Below are positions 46,725-58,061 of a stretch of 64,000 bases of DNA, piece by piece. Position 1 is the stretch's first letter. Each line of letters begins with the position of its first letter. The notes beneath the pieces were generated by a model. That model had not been told where the DNA came from. It saw only the letters and a program-made list of their open reading frames with translations, and ran no database searches. Origin of the DNA: Gigaspora margarita (lineage: Eukaryota; Glomeromycota; Glomeromycetes; Diversisporales; Gigasporaceae); the NCBI GenBank assembly GCA_009809945.1, contig WTPW01000024.1, positions 737,929 to 801,928 of the forward strand, in the 5' to 3' direction. The position numbers and the translations under genes were made by a program.

Positions 46725-46944
46725 ATATACAAATTCTGTATGATAATAAAGGTAGATCTGTTAGATGTTTATTTAACTATACTTGTATTTATTGTACAGT
46801 ATAAAAAAATTGACAAGCCACTGAAAAATAAAATTTAATTGCTAGATCACGAGATTCACGTGTACGCTTACATTACCATTGCCAAAATTTTCAAATTAAA
46901 AAATATGCATCTGTCATCAAACTTATTGTAAATCAAAACTCAAA
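46725..46944. promoter_or_regulatory. shared divergent promoter region
   Basis: About 220 bp separate the start of the minus-strand gene from the ATG at 46945. It is less A/T-monotonous than its surroundings (CTAGATCACGAGATTCACGT). No TATA box can be assigned with confidence. That it serves both genes is inferred from the head-to-head layout. Confidence 0.4.
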
Positions 46945-47620
46945 ATGGCAACTAGTATGTATTAAAAAAATAATTTTTTTTCAAATTTATAATAAAAATA
47001 AAAAACAATAAACTAACTTTTTTTTATTTAGTGGACCCAACTTTAGTTTGTTATATTTGTGATAAAGAAATCAAATCTAAAAGAGGACTCTCTTATCACA
47101 ATACAATGGTCAAAAAATTTAATACACATCAATCTAATATCAATAAATTACCAAAAGGAATTATAACTGAATTTAAAAACATAATTGTATCTCTTATTCA
47201 TCATAATTTACCATTAAATTTCAAATCAATGGGAAAACAAACATTGTCTATTCCTTGTCCAGAAAGTCTTTTTTATGCAATATTTTTAGGACATATTCAT
47301 TATTATTCAAGTGTACAGGAGCTTATAAATGTAAATTTCATAAAACATCAGCATATTAAACTTTAGCAAAGATTTTGAATTCTGAAACATGGGGCCATAA
47401 AGTTTATTCTCAAAATCAGCAAACATATGTTGTATGTCAAGATCCAATTTCATGTGAAAATAAAGATGATTTAGGTCCACTTTTATTACTTAATACAAAT
47501 CTACTATCAAATAAACCTTGAAAATCTCAAATTCTTCGTGGAGAGGTTCTTGTTGAATGGGAAAAAAGAAAGTCTGTAGAAAAAGATAGAAATATGTGTT
47601 TTACAGGTTTTATATATATA
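46945..47620 (+). pseudogene. zinc-finger-like gene with a 10-nt first exon, decayed
   Basis: Exon 1 is ATGGCAACTA (46945-46954), followed by a 77-nt intron with GTATGT at 46955 and TTTATTTAG ending at 47031. Splicing gives M-A-T-M-D-P-T-L-V and then CYICDKEIKSKRGLSYH, a C2H2-like finger with a long His-His spacing. Later blocks are TIPC/ SIPCPESLFYAIFLGHIHYY, LNSETWGHKVYSQNQQTYVV and RGEVLVEWEKRKSVEKD. The frame changes near 47320 and stops occur after that, so the copy is broken. I recall the same protein type in AM fungi, but not a name or function. It is head-to-head with the SGD-motif gene. Confidence 0.6.
46955..47031 (+). other. spliceosomal intron of the zinc-finger-like gene
   Basis: GTATGT donor, polypyrimidine run and TTTAG acceptor. 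Removal joins the ten coding bases from 46945 in frame with the open stretch that starts at 47032. This explains why no ATG is found at the start of the larger exon. Confidence 0.75.
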
Positions 47621-47639
47621 GGTTTTTTTATTTTACAAA

Positions 47640-49126
47640 CATGAGTACTTTCTTAATATATAAATAAAAATTGAGGTTTTGTTTTAATTCAATTGAATTA
47701 TTTACAACAGATAGTTTATTTTTTTATTAAAAACCTCAAATTTACCAAATTCTATCCTTGATAGAATTATTCATGCAAATTCTGTAATTGGATACTATTA
47801 CAATTATGGTAACGAAATAACCCGCATAAACATTGTTTTAAACAATCAAGATCTTTAGAAATAGCATACATAGAGTGCTATAAAGCATCTAAATTCATAG
47901 GTCAGTGTTCAATTTTTAATTAGTGGAAATAAATTATTCGATCAAGTGAGTTCATTATCGTGATGAAAAAAAGATGATCTAAGACCATCTTTTTTATTTT
48001 AGAGCTGCTCGCAATATAAACATTACTAATTAATCATAATACTTGTGCATGATCTCTATAACAAGCCAATCACATTGAAAGAGATGCTCTCAAGCAGCAT
48101 GCTCGATGTGATTATCTAGTGACCATTATGGCATTATTAATTAGACCACTTTGAGAACTGATAGTATAGATGTTGAAAACCAATAACATGGATGATAATA
48201 TGATTGAATTTTATGCTCATGTATCTTCTTCAATGTGATTAATTTATAATCATGTTGGTGCTCAAGTATTACAATTAATTAAAATATTAATTGCAATTGA
48301 TGCTTGAGCAAACATCCTTATCATTATTACTATTTAGAAATTGTATTTATTTATATTTATTTTTTGATTACCAGTATCACATGATAGTATTAAAAACTAT
48401 CGATCGATGATATTACATTATATTATATTAAAATTATAAATCACAATAATTATGTTTGAGCACTATTACATGAAAGCTTTGTGGCATTCATAAAGAACCC
48501 TGATACAATTGACAAAGAAAGCATTGATTATATTATTAAAACAATATTTACCAAACAATTAAATCATGATATTAAAAATAATATTGGTTAATACCTTTTG
48601 AGTCACTAGGATTTGGATTAGACTTTAATCTACTTCAGCATGTTCACAAAGACCAACAAGTTGGTCACAAACATCTCTTGCTCTAGACATGGATCGATAA
48701 ACTACAAATTTTCATAACACCAATTCATTGATTAGTTTGTATCCACCCACTATATTTATTAAATATAAACTGCATCAAAAATTAGTAAATTTGAAAAATG
48801 AATAACTTGCCTGTTCCCAAATATTTAATAATGTAAAATAATCACCACCAGACAAATGTACTTTGTTTACAACACTTATCACTTTGACATCCAGCTTGTC
48901 CATCCAGGCTATCAAAGTACGCATCTATAATATCCAGGTTGTTCACCCAGGCTATCATATTAAGCAATTTTGTTATATCAATAATTGCTTCTTCATATCT
49001 TGCCATGATGAAATTAAATTTTACTCAAAATTTAGAGAAGAATCTTGTTTGCTTTTTAGAAAATTTTCTAAATCTTCAAGTGTATATGTATTCGATCATA
49101 CCTATAACCCAACTACTCTTACCCAG
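47640..49126. other. stretch without a recognised gene
   Basis: It holds a short hairpin at about 47973-48000 (AAAAAAGATGATCTAAGACC and its complement), the inverted repeat copy at 48050-48266 and AT-rich sequence. A 90-codon plus frame at 48863-49135 contains repeated VHPGYH-like phrases from a 45-bp direct repeat (TCCATCCAGGCTATCAAAGT versus TTCACCCAGGCTATCATATT). Confidence 0.5.
48050..48266 (-). repeat. right copy of the roughly 200-bp inverted pair
   Basis: On the minus strand it reads AATACTTGAGCACCAACATG, ATAAATTAATCACATTGA, GGTTTTCAACATCTATACTA and TCAGTTCTCAAA, parallel to 40043-40215. It has a longer inner part. No matching target duplication is visible outside the pair. Confidence 0.7.
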
Positions 49127-49284
49127 TGGCAGTGATGGTAAATGATCTGGTCATTTGCCTTTTTTTTAAATGATCTAGGTCATTCAGACTAAAATTTATA
49201 ATAAAATTGAGGTTATTTGAGGTTATTTGAGGTTATTTGAAGGTCATTTAAAGGTCATTTGAAGGTCATTTACTATTACTGCCA
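49127..49284. mobile_element. 158-bp MITE with internal 11-bp repeats
   Basis: TGGCAGTGATGGTAAATGA at the left is inverted at the right (TCATTTACTATTACTGCCA). The interior repeats GAGGTTATTT and AAGGTCATTT in tandem. No clear target duplication was found. Confidence 0.75.
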
Positions 49285-49476
49285 AGGGTGGGTGAGTGGG
49301 CATTATTGACAAAGCCAGAATTGTATCGAGCCTGCAGCAAAAACAAGAGGGAGGCCAAACTTCTAATTCTCCCTTCTTAAATAGCATTTTCCATGACCTC
49401 ATAATTATGTTATTCAGAAATACTTTTGCCAAAATATATCATACTTACAAATCACCCATTGTTACCCCTCAATCGG

Positions 49477-49649
49477 TTAGGGGCATGCTATTTATTACGT
49501 AATTTTTACCATAGATATATGGTCAAAGGTAGTGATCATGTCTATATATTATATTAACCAATCTGAATTAGATAAATTGATCACACCATACATGAGTAAG
49601 TGTGACTACTAAGTAAAAAATATTACGTAATAAATAGCATGCCCCTTAC
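49477..49649. mobile_element. MITE of the GGGGCATGC family, copy 2
   Basis: Ends are TTAGGGGCATGCTATTTATT and, inverted, TAAGGGGCATGCTATTTATT, then ACGTAAT. The ends are more intact than in copy 1 (15816-15983), so this copy looks younger. Confidence 0.82.
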
Positions 49650-50600
49650 CCATCCTTATCGAACAATATATCATACTTACTAATTTCTTCAAACCCATTC
49701 TCCATTCTCTTTTTTACCTATACAAGCCCCTATCATGTAACAATTTATTGATAATTTGGATAATTACGCCCAAGAATACGATATGGAGGAGGCACAGGAT
49801 TTTTATTCTTATTCTACTTTACACAACTATAAGCATGAAGCCATTACTAAACTGGTGGACTATACAGCTGATGCTTTCTCTTTATTCTTCTCGACTCTAA
49901 TAGATTCTTAAAAATAATTTTTAATATTCTATAATTAAATTGTTTCATCTATCTTTGATAACAATTATATGCTCCAAGAGCATTACTCCAAAGTGATTAA
50001 ATTAATACAAGTAAAATAAAATAATATTAATAAATTAGAATAATTTACTTAACAAATTGATGATTATTATACTTACTGCAATAAGTAAACATGATGTTTC
50101 TTCTAACCCAACGTTTCTTATTCTATTAATTTTAGATAAAACCAATTTTTTATTAATAAGATATTATGCTCTTAAAAAGCACTTAAATTTATAGCAACCA
50201 ATTATACAAAGATTTTTTTATATTATTCTATATATAAATTTTTACTTCGAGTTCGTTATACTATATAAATTCAGAAATTAAAATGAGTATAGTGTTATAT
50301 AAAACCTTGTAAGCTTAAATTTTTAAACTATGCAAATATTGAATATAAAAAATATTAATTTAAAATAACTTAGTACTTATGATCTCAGTTACTTTTTGCT
50401 AATTTCAGCTTTTTTTTTAATTATACTCATGGGTTTTGAAGTGGGCTCATGGGTTTAACATATATTTTAATATACTTTTAGATGAGTCAACAAATTTGAC
50501 ATGTAATTTTGGGGTACAATTTTTATTCGTATCCAATCAACATGTGATTTTTTGTAGATCAATAAATATTTTGGGGACTAATTTTAAGGTCCAATTTCCC
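49650..50600. other. no gene seen
   Basis: AT-rich, with a short phrase near 49760-49910 that reads NLDNYAQEYDMEEAQDFYSY-like but stops quickly. No domain recognised. Confidence 0.5.
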
Positions 50601-50604
50601 AAAT

Positions 50605-51290
50605 TGGCAGATATGTCTATACCTTAAAGCTATTGTATTATCTGGTTCAATTTTATTAGTACTCATATCTATTTAATAATGTAAAAAATATTAATAATTT
50701 CTCCAAATTAGTAATTCATCATATAATTATTACACTTTCATACCTTAAAGTTACTGTATTATCTGGTTCAATTTCTAGCAATCTAGTTAAATCTTTAGAT
50801 GTATTATCATATTTGCCCACAATAAATATTATTTGGTATTTAGTTTATAATTTAAAATAATAATAATTTTTCTAAGTTAGCGATTGATTCATTATACCTT
50901 TTCATCATATAATTAATTTTATTTCTATATCTTAAAACTATCGCATTATCTGGTCCAATTTCTATCAATCTAGTTAAACTTCAGATGCGTTATCATATTT
51001 GCCCACAGTAAATTAGTACTTAGTATCTAATTTAATAATTTAAAATATTAACAACGTTTCTGAGTTAGCAATTAATTCATTGTGCCTTTTCATCATATAA
51101 TTAATTTTACTTCTATACTTAAAGCTATTGTATTATCTGGTTCAAATTTCTAGCAATCTAGTTAAATCTTCAGATGCACTATCAAATTTGCCTGCAGTGA
51201 ATTAGTACTTTGTGTCTATTAAATAATTTAAAATTATAATAATTTCTTCGAATTACAATTAATTTGTTATACCTAAAATAAATCTAATAA
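50605..51290 (+). repeat. 120-bp satellite array 2
   Basis: The same unit and orientation as array 1 (ACCTTAAAGCTATTGTATTA, TCTGGTTCAATTTTATTAGT), including the longer variant with TCTAGCAATCTAGTTAAAT. The gene pair at 44.3-47.6 kb lies between the two arrays. Confidence 0.87.
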
Positions 51291-52532
51291 ATTACTTTTT
51301 TTAAAAAAAAACATAAATTTTACTTTTTCCAGATATTTCATTAGGACTGTGTCATTAATCACCTGATTATTTTTTATCAGAGGTCTACCTCCCTCCCTCT
51401 TCTTTAATATATATATAGTCAGGTTCTTATATCTAATTTTAACTTTTTTTACCCCCTCCCCCCTAAAAAATCACCTGATTTTTGTCACTCCCTTACCATT
51501 ATGCTGTCGAATTAACATGTTGAATCACTGCAAAGAATGCTGTCAAATAACTATCAAATTATCACAAGAACACTGTTAAATTTCTACATTGAATCACCAC
51601 AAAAAAAAGCTATCGAATTCTTACAAAAATGCATAACAAGAATGCCATATATTCACTACAAAAACTGGAGAAAACCAAAAAAACTCTAGAGAAACTATGA
51701 GATTAAAAATATTTTTAATACAAAAAAAAAGCAAAAAAGAATAACAAAAAAAAACTAATTATATACTTATGATTGTCAATTTTCCGTAAATTATCCAGGG
51801 TGTATAACAGAGATGAGAAGATCTAGACCTAAATATATGAAATGAAAGAAAAAACATTATTTAGAATATTATTAACAGTTAAGGTTAAAAATAAAATAAC
51901 AAATAAATTATTATTTCATGTGCATTTAACAAAAAAAATAGTATACAGAATTTTTTTAGTAGTGCTGTATAAAAAGCACATAAAACCTCCAAATTTGAAG
52001 AGAGCTAAGAATAAGTGTATAGTCAATTTCCCTAAAACAAATAAAAAATGGATAAAACAAAATAGATTAAATTAGCTCGATTTAAAAATCTGAATATAAA
52101 AATTGCAATTTTAAATCCTATTTCTACACAGAAAAGCATTTAAACTCAAATTTCTCTAAACCAAGCCTCTTATTAATGAACTTAAATATAGGAAGTATAA
52201 CTCTTGTTAGTTCAATATAGAAAGAGATAGTTTAATATAAAAATAATAATAATAATAATGATAACGATAACGATGATCGATTAAAAAAAACAAAAACACA
52301 TGTAGTATGACAAGGTCAAATTGCTGACAGTCCACAGATGGTCTAAACGATCAGATCAGGTTATATAAATGATCAGGTTACGTAAATGATCACATCAGGT
52401 TACATATTTGATAGCCAATCAGAATCAAGGAAAAATTGTGCATTATTTGTGCAGCACCTAGATTTAATAATCTACATTAATCTAGATTTATTTACATCAA
52501 TTTGCATCAGCTTATATTTATATAATAATGAT
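51291..52532. other. no gene seen
   Basis: AT-rich. A C-rich spot (TACCCCCTCCCCCCTA) lies at about 51450-51467. A lysine-rich 78-codon plus frame at 51842-52075 has the composition expected of chance A-rich sequence. A GATCAGGTTACATAAATGATC-like repeat occurs near 52350-52410. Confidence 0.5.
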
Positions 52533-52672
52533 AAGGGGGCTTCCAAAAATTACATAATATTTTGTTACTAATAAATTTCACCCACACCTGATTTTCTATT
52601 AGCCAATCAAATTTTATATTTTTTAAAATTTATTCATATATTCAATTAATGAAAATGATAATAACTATTGCT

Positions 52673-53190
52673 CTACTGGACCAATTTAGATAATTTAACT
52701 ACCAAAATGTTCATCTCACTGAGATGATTCTAACAAGCCCAAAATCATTGAAATCTAATTACAGAGTCCCAAGATCGTTCAACTTTTGTGTAATTTTAAT
52801 AGTAATTTTTTAGAATACTAAGTAAATATCTTTAATATTGAATAACTTTTGATCCAATAGCCCGTTTTGGATGATTTAACTACCAAAATGTTCATCTCAG
52901 TGAGACAATTCTGACAAGCCCAAAATCGATAAATTCTAATTACAGGATTCCAAGATCAATAAAGATTTTATTGTTTGTTTAGCAATACAAATCTTTGTTG
53001 ATCTTGGAATCCTTTGATTGGAATTTAGCGATTTTGGGCTTGTTAGAATCGTCTCACTGAGACAAACATTTTGGTAGTTAAATTATCCAAAATGGCCAGT
53101 GGATCAAAAGTTATTCAATATTAAAGAAATTTACTTAGTGATTCTAAAAAATCACTATTAAAATTACACAAATCTAAATTGGTCCAGTAG
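52673..53190. mobile_element. compound palindromic element, 518 bp
   Basis: It starts CTACTGGACCAATTTAGAT and ends with the inverse AATTGGTCCAGTAG. It holds three copies of a block with TTAACTACCAAAATG, ATCTCACTGAGA and ACAAGCCCAAAATC: two in direct order (about 52690 and 52870) and one inverted (about 53025-53100). Confidence 0.85.
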
Positions 53191-53200
53191 ATCAATAGTT

Positions 53201-53447
53201 GGGGGTAGGTCAATAGAAAACAGGCAAATATTTTCTAAGTAAAAGATTTTTAAACTTTAGATCAAAATATCTTAACAATTATCAACTCAAATCTAATAAA
53301 ACTTTTTTTATTCTTAATTTATATAGTATAAAATTAAAATAAAAAAATTTTTATTAAATTTGATTTGATAATTGCTAAGATATTTCAATTCAAATTTTTA
53401 AAAAAAGTTATAAAAACAATTTGCCTGTTTTCTATTGACTTCACCCC
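53201..53447. mobile_element. fold-back MITE, 247 bp, relative of 9360-9608
   Basis: GGGGGTAGGTCAATAGAAAA and the inverted GGGGTGAAGTCAATAGAAAA form the ends, with matching CAGGCAAAT inside. The interior contains AATTTTTATTAAATTTGATT, as in the element at 9360-9608. This suggests one superfamily of fold-backs. Confidence 0.8.
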
Positions 53448-54127
53448 AGTTATTAATAATTTTATAATTTTATACTTTTGGTCAGAATTATAAAATTTTG
53501 ACCAGAATTATAATTATAACCTGATATTTTCAGGACCCTACCCATCTACCAAAAAAATTACATAATTTCTGGAAGCCCTCTAATGTAGCTGTCCAAAATT
53601 TTTTTGCACAATATACAAAATTCGCAGTTAATATAAAATTTCTATTGACTCATTTTATTGATTTTAACTTGCTTTGAATTGATGTACATATGTACTGTGT
53701 AACTATCAGCTATTATAAAGTAGGAAATAGAGTTGCAAAAAATTATGCTGCTAGTTAATTGCATCACTTAATTATAAGATACACAATTAATAATCATATA
53801 ATTATTTAGCTACTTAACTGTTAAATTTGAATACTTAAAAAATCAGCTTTAATTGTAATAATTTATTATTGATAATCAGATAATGGGTCCGATCATAAGA
53901 GTTTAGCCCAATTAGTTCAGATTTGTGTTGATCATTGTTTTGATCAGAAAATCAAATATGTGATTTTCTCAAAATTTTAATCAGATCAAAAATGAAAATC
54001 TCCTTACTTTTTACTGAATAGCTCCTATATATAATATTTAATATGAATTGTTTAAATTTAATTGACTAGTACTATATTTATATATAACCTTAGTACTATA
54101 ACTTAAATCTAGCTCTATATAACCTAT

Positions 54128-54716
54128 CTTAGATATAAGTCTATATATAATACTCTATCTCAATATAAACAAATATTAAAAATTTACTGTATATAAATTA
54201 GCCAATCAAATTTTATGAAGCTAGCTTAAGTCTTATATATAGAATTTTTAACTAATAAATTTGTTTATTTTTGCTCTAATTTAATTAGTTGATACTAAAT
54301 TTCTGCAATATATAAAACCCTAATCATAATCTTAGAACTAATCAAATTTTACTAAGATATTTTAAGTAAATTTTATATATAGAATTTTTTAACCAATAAA
54401 ATTTATTTGTTTTTGCTTAAGTATAATTTGTTAGTACTAAATTGGCTATTACTATTGAAATATAACTCTATAACTCTATATTATATATAAGAATATAAAA
54501 AACTTTAACTCTAACTCTAAAATATAGATTTTTTTAATTCATAAAATTTATTTATTTTTGCTTTAATATAATTGGTTGGTACTAAAATTGCTTACTATAT
54601 ATAAAACTCTAAATCTAACTCTAACTTTAGAATCTATAAATAATTAAATTTTATTAAATATTTTAAGTAAATTTTATATATAAAATTTTTAACTAATAAA
54701 ATTTTTATTTGGATAC
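54128..54716. repeat. tandem array of about 175-bp units, left part
   Basis: Units contain AGCCAATCAAATTTTA, CTTATATATAGAATTTTTAA, CAATAAAATTTATTTGTTTT and TGCTTAAGTATAATTTG. The array continues at 56207-56470 and 61582-61990, so at least two large insertions have split it. Confidence 0.75.
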
Positions 54717-55189
54717 TTCTAGATATCTCTAGCTAGAGATGCCTAATGATAATATTTTGGGCCAAATAGCTAATTAAAAAATAAATAAATCACATGATAG
54801 TTATTTTTGTATAGCACAAGATAGCATAAAAAATAATTATTACAGATCAGTCTAATAAACAAAAACAATAACAAAAATGTGAAAAAGTAAAAAATGTGAA
54901 AAATACAAGAAACGGCTATCTAAACTAGTGTTCTGACCCATTACAAAAATCCTGATCTGGGTAAATACTAGGTAATAAAAAATTCTGCTATGGCTCACCT
55001 GTGAATGGTTCACTCAGGTGATCTGAGTGAACACTAGGTAATAAAAAAGTTTTGCTATAGTTCACTTGTGAGTAGATAGTCTAATTCTAAAAAAAAAAAA
55101 AAGTAATTTCAAAAAAAAGTAGGTTAAAAAAAAAGAGAAAGACAAAATAAAAAAACTTAACAATAAAAAGGCATTTTACTCTATTTTTA

Positions 55190-55305
55190 CACTTTTCTCC
55201 CTTTTTTTCTCTCTCTCTTTCTTTTTTTACTCCCTTTTTTTTCTCTCTTTTTCTCTTTCTCTCTTTCTCTCTTTCTTTTTCTCTTTTTCTTTCTTCCTCT
55301 TTAAT
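55190..55305 (+). repeat. CT-rich pyrimidine tract
   Basis: More than 100 bases almost only of T and C (TCTCTTTCTCTCTTTC and similar). It could form triplex DNA in vitro, but no role is evident. Confidence 0.95.
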
Positions 55306-55444
55306 TTATTTGATCAACTTATACATCATATCTAATCTAAAACCAATTCTTGTATTACTAATAGTATAGTCAAGAATAAATATACAAGTGAAACTAAAAA
55401 CAATAAATACACAGCTAAAATAAGTAATATGAAACAAAACATTA

Positions 55445-55610
55445 CATATTATAACCAACCCATACAGGTTACCCATGTGGGTAACTTGCAGGTTGACCCA
55501 TGGGTGACCTACAGGTTGATTCATAGATGACCCACAGGTTGACCTACAGGTAACCCATGAGTTGACCCACAGGTGGCCTGTGGGTCAACTATGAGTGATC
55601 ATCTGGGTGG
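55445..55610. repeat. minisatellite of about 20 bp
   Basis: Repeats of the type GGGTGACCTACAGGTTGACC alternate with near-inverse forms (GGTTACCCATGTGGGTAACT). The block is markedly more GC-rich than its surroundings. Confidence 0.85.
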
Positions 55611-56206
55611 CTATAATTCAACTCAGTTCACCTACCCACCTGTGGGCAAAGACCCGTAAAAATTTTTTGTATTATACAAAATCTTTATTTGAATTGTTGC
55701 AAAAATTTGTATTAATTTGTAATAAGATATTAAATTTATAGTAATTTGCAATTTATTTTAGAAAACATCAAAAATTTATTCAAAATTTTGATCTAATCTT
55801 GCTCATCTTTTATGTTTATTCATTTTCTCTTTTAGAAACTTAATTTAGCACACTATCTGACATTATTAGCCAATCAAATTTATGGAATACACATGAATTT
55901 TACCTTTAAAAATTTGGTTTAATTTGCATAATCAATCTAAATTTTATTAATTTGTATTAATTTATATACAAATTTTTATGAATCTCTGCCTGTGGGTAAC
56001 CCAAGTGAGACTTACCTAGGTCAGAACACTAATCTAAACCTATTTCAAAGTACTAATTAAAAATGCTATAAATGTGATTTGATTTATAGTAGCTCACTCT
56101 AACCTATTACTATGTGACCCAAACCCTAATTAAAATTATATGATTAGATATAGTTTTGGGCCAGGGATGTATAAGCTAAGCATCTCTAGCTAGTAATACC
56201 TAGAAT

Positions 56207-56470
56207 TTTTCTTTTTATTTTTGCTTAAATATATTTATTCAATACTAAAATTACTAGTACAATATAAAATCCAAGAAGGCAAGATCTAATTAAATTTATT
56301 TTAAATATTTTATATAAATCTTATATATATATAAATATTTTATATAAGTTTTATATATAGAATTTATTTGCTATGTATAAAGTTTTTTAACTAATAAAAT
56401 TTGTTTATTTTTGCTTGAATATAATTTGATAGCACTAAATTGGCTATCACCATTGAGATATAATCTATTT
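56207..56470. repeat. tandem array of about 175-bp units, middle part
   Basis: CTAATAAAATTTGTTTATTT, TGCTTGAATATAATTTG and CTAAATTGGCTATCACCATT follow the unit seen at 54128-54716. Confidence 0.75.
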
Positions 56471-56545
56471 TAGGCCACTTTAAGCAGTTTTTTTTTTAAT
56501 TTTAAGGTAAGTTCTTGCCTCTTGTCTTTTATTAAATATATATGT

Positions 56546-56750
56546 ATATATTAGAAGTTGGAACTGGTTTTAAAAATTCAGGTTTATTCCATCAAAATTC
56601 AGGTTTATCATACCAAAATTCAGGTTTATCACATAAATTATTAGTAATTGATATGATAAACCTGAATTTTTGTATGATAAAACTGAATTTTGCTATGATA
56701 AAACCAAATTTTTAAAACTGGTTCCAACCTCTAGTATATATTATTTAATA
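56546..56750. repeat. fold-back element, 205 bp
   Basis: TATATTAGAAGTTGGAACTG and its counterpart CAGTTCCAACCTCTAGTATATA-type right end (through GGTTCCAACC) form the outer arms. Inside, AAAATTCAGGTTTATC-type units occur three times in each arm. Confidence 0.85.
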
Positions 56751-56759
56751 CTTTATACT

Positions 56760-58061
56760 ATTTATTAGAACAATGACTCAAACTATTTATCTATGATTTA
56801 TACCTACTAGAGCAGTCTATATTCCACTTATATCTTATCTAAATTTTTGTATTACTTACTAAATATTCTATTTTTACTCTATATTTTTACTACTTTTCTT
56901 ATACTGACAGGCCTATACTTTTAATATAGTTCCAGTACAGTATCTATTACAGCTTCTACAAGGGGTACAAGCAAGCATAATCTTATAGTTACTTTTAGTT
57001 TGGTGTATCTAGTACATGTTGTTTGCTACTACTGGATTTGTATCTCAAGCTATTATTTGTAATACTGCTATAACTTAGTTTAAATCTCAAGCATAACTTT
57101 TCTAAAGTATATTATTAATGATATACATATAGATCTTAATAACAAATACTTCTCAAATTGGTGGGTCTTACAGGTTATAGGCATCAAAACTTCCAACTGA
57201 GTCTTTTGTAATATGTATACCATATGTGTCTGAAAATAAGCTACCTTTTTTGGCCAAAAAAATTACATGAAAAAATATGGGGTAGCTTATTTTCAAAATA
57301 TTGAGCTTTTTGAAATAATTGAAAAATGTACTAATAAAAAGTTGTCCAAATAATATTAAATTTTTACTATATGTATATTTTGATGCGCCGAACAAGTTTA
57401 CTTAATGGCACTTTTGAGGTTTACTTAGTAAAATTTAGATATTTATATGTAGCAACTGCTAACAGATTTTTTAAGATTTTTAAAACAATTAGGAGGTAGC
57501 TTATTTTTGAGGTAGCTTATTTTTGGCAATATATGGTATTACTTCTAATAGTATTGGTATTTTAAAGTTGGTGTTTCTGTATTCTGTTTTATACAAGTAC
57601 TTCCAGTTGGGTATGATCTTGTTATACTTTGTTTATTTTAAGCATATTCCAAGTTGCTTGCCAACTTACTCTATATTAAAAAATTCTATTCAATCTAGCA
57701 GTAGTACAGATTCCAGCGATGTTCTTTATTTAGTAAGGCCATTTCTTTACTACAGGTTCTATTATATTCACTACTTTTCTCACTACTCCAGTTATATTAC
57801 AGTTGTGTTACTCTCTCAACCAAGATTCCAAGTCCACTTTAGAATTGTTGGTGCTATCTTGTATATTACAACCAAGAATTTATATATGCAACCTTTATAT
57901 AATAGAACTTTTTATAATATTACTGCTATATGTAGTGCTGACTTTCTACAATAAACTTCTTTTTAGAAATTCTTATTCCAAATACATACTTACTTGTAAT
58001 ACTCACAGTAAGTAGCTAAATATTTTTAGAAACTGCTTCTAGTAGAATTCAAATCTGAAAC
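56760..58061. other. interior without a recognised gene (MITE excluded)
   Basis: This is somewhat less AT-rich sequence on both sides of the MITE at 57230-57536. A 143-codon plus frame (57523-57954) overlaps the MITE end and has a hydrophobic, Tyr/Phe-rich composition. The minus strand gives peptides such as VDLESWLRE and VVRKVVNIIEPVVKKW that could come from a decayed gene. No family assigned. Confidence 0.4.
57230..57536. mobile_element. AAAATAAGCTAC-family MITE, copy 2
   Basis: Ends CCATATGTGTCTGAAAATAA and, inverted, CCATATATTGCCAAAAATAA are flanked by TA on both sides. It shares most of its interior with 31972-32284. The right end has an extra GAGGTAGCTTATTTTT duplication. Confidence 0.87.

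Larger units (their letters stand above)
52533..53581. mobile_element. fold-back element of the GGGCTTCCA family with two nested elements
   Basis: The left end AAGGGGGCTTCCAAAAATTA and the inverted right end AGAGGGCTTCCAGAAATTAT continue through the sequence CATAAT/GTAAT and a CACCCACACCTG / GATGGGTAGGGTCC-type G/C patch. Inside lie the 518-bp palindromic element (52673-53190) and a 247-bp MITE (53201-53447). Confidence 0.75.
54926..56031. mobile_element. nested element with TAGTGTTCTGACC ends
   Basis: TAGTGTTCTGACCC at the left is matched by GGTCAGAACACTA at the right. The interior has a direct repeat (CACTAGGTAATAAAAAA...TTGCTATAG/GGCTCAC), a pyrimidine tract (55190-55305) and a minisatellite (55445-55610). 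It has no coding capacity. Confidence 0.65.
54717..56206. mobile_element. inverted-repeat element inside the 175-bp array
   Basis: TTCTAGATATCTCTAGCTAG at the left is inverted as ATTCTAGGTATTACTAGCTA at the right, followed on both by GAGATGC and a GGCCCAAAA-type block. The sequence TTTTTATTT lies outside both ends, but it is low in complexity. It contains the element 54926-56031. Confidence 0.68.

Noticed and set aside
51842-52075. 78-codon lysine-rich frame
   Set aside because: A-rich sequence gives such frames easily. No motif and no splice context.
57523-57954. 143-codon open frame
   Set aside because: It starts inside the right end of a MITE, and its hydrophobic, Tyr-rich composition is typical of chance frames in T-rich sequence.
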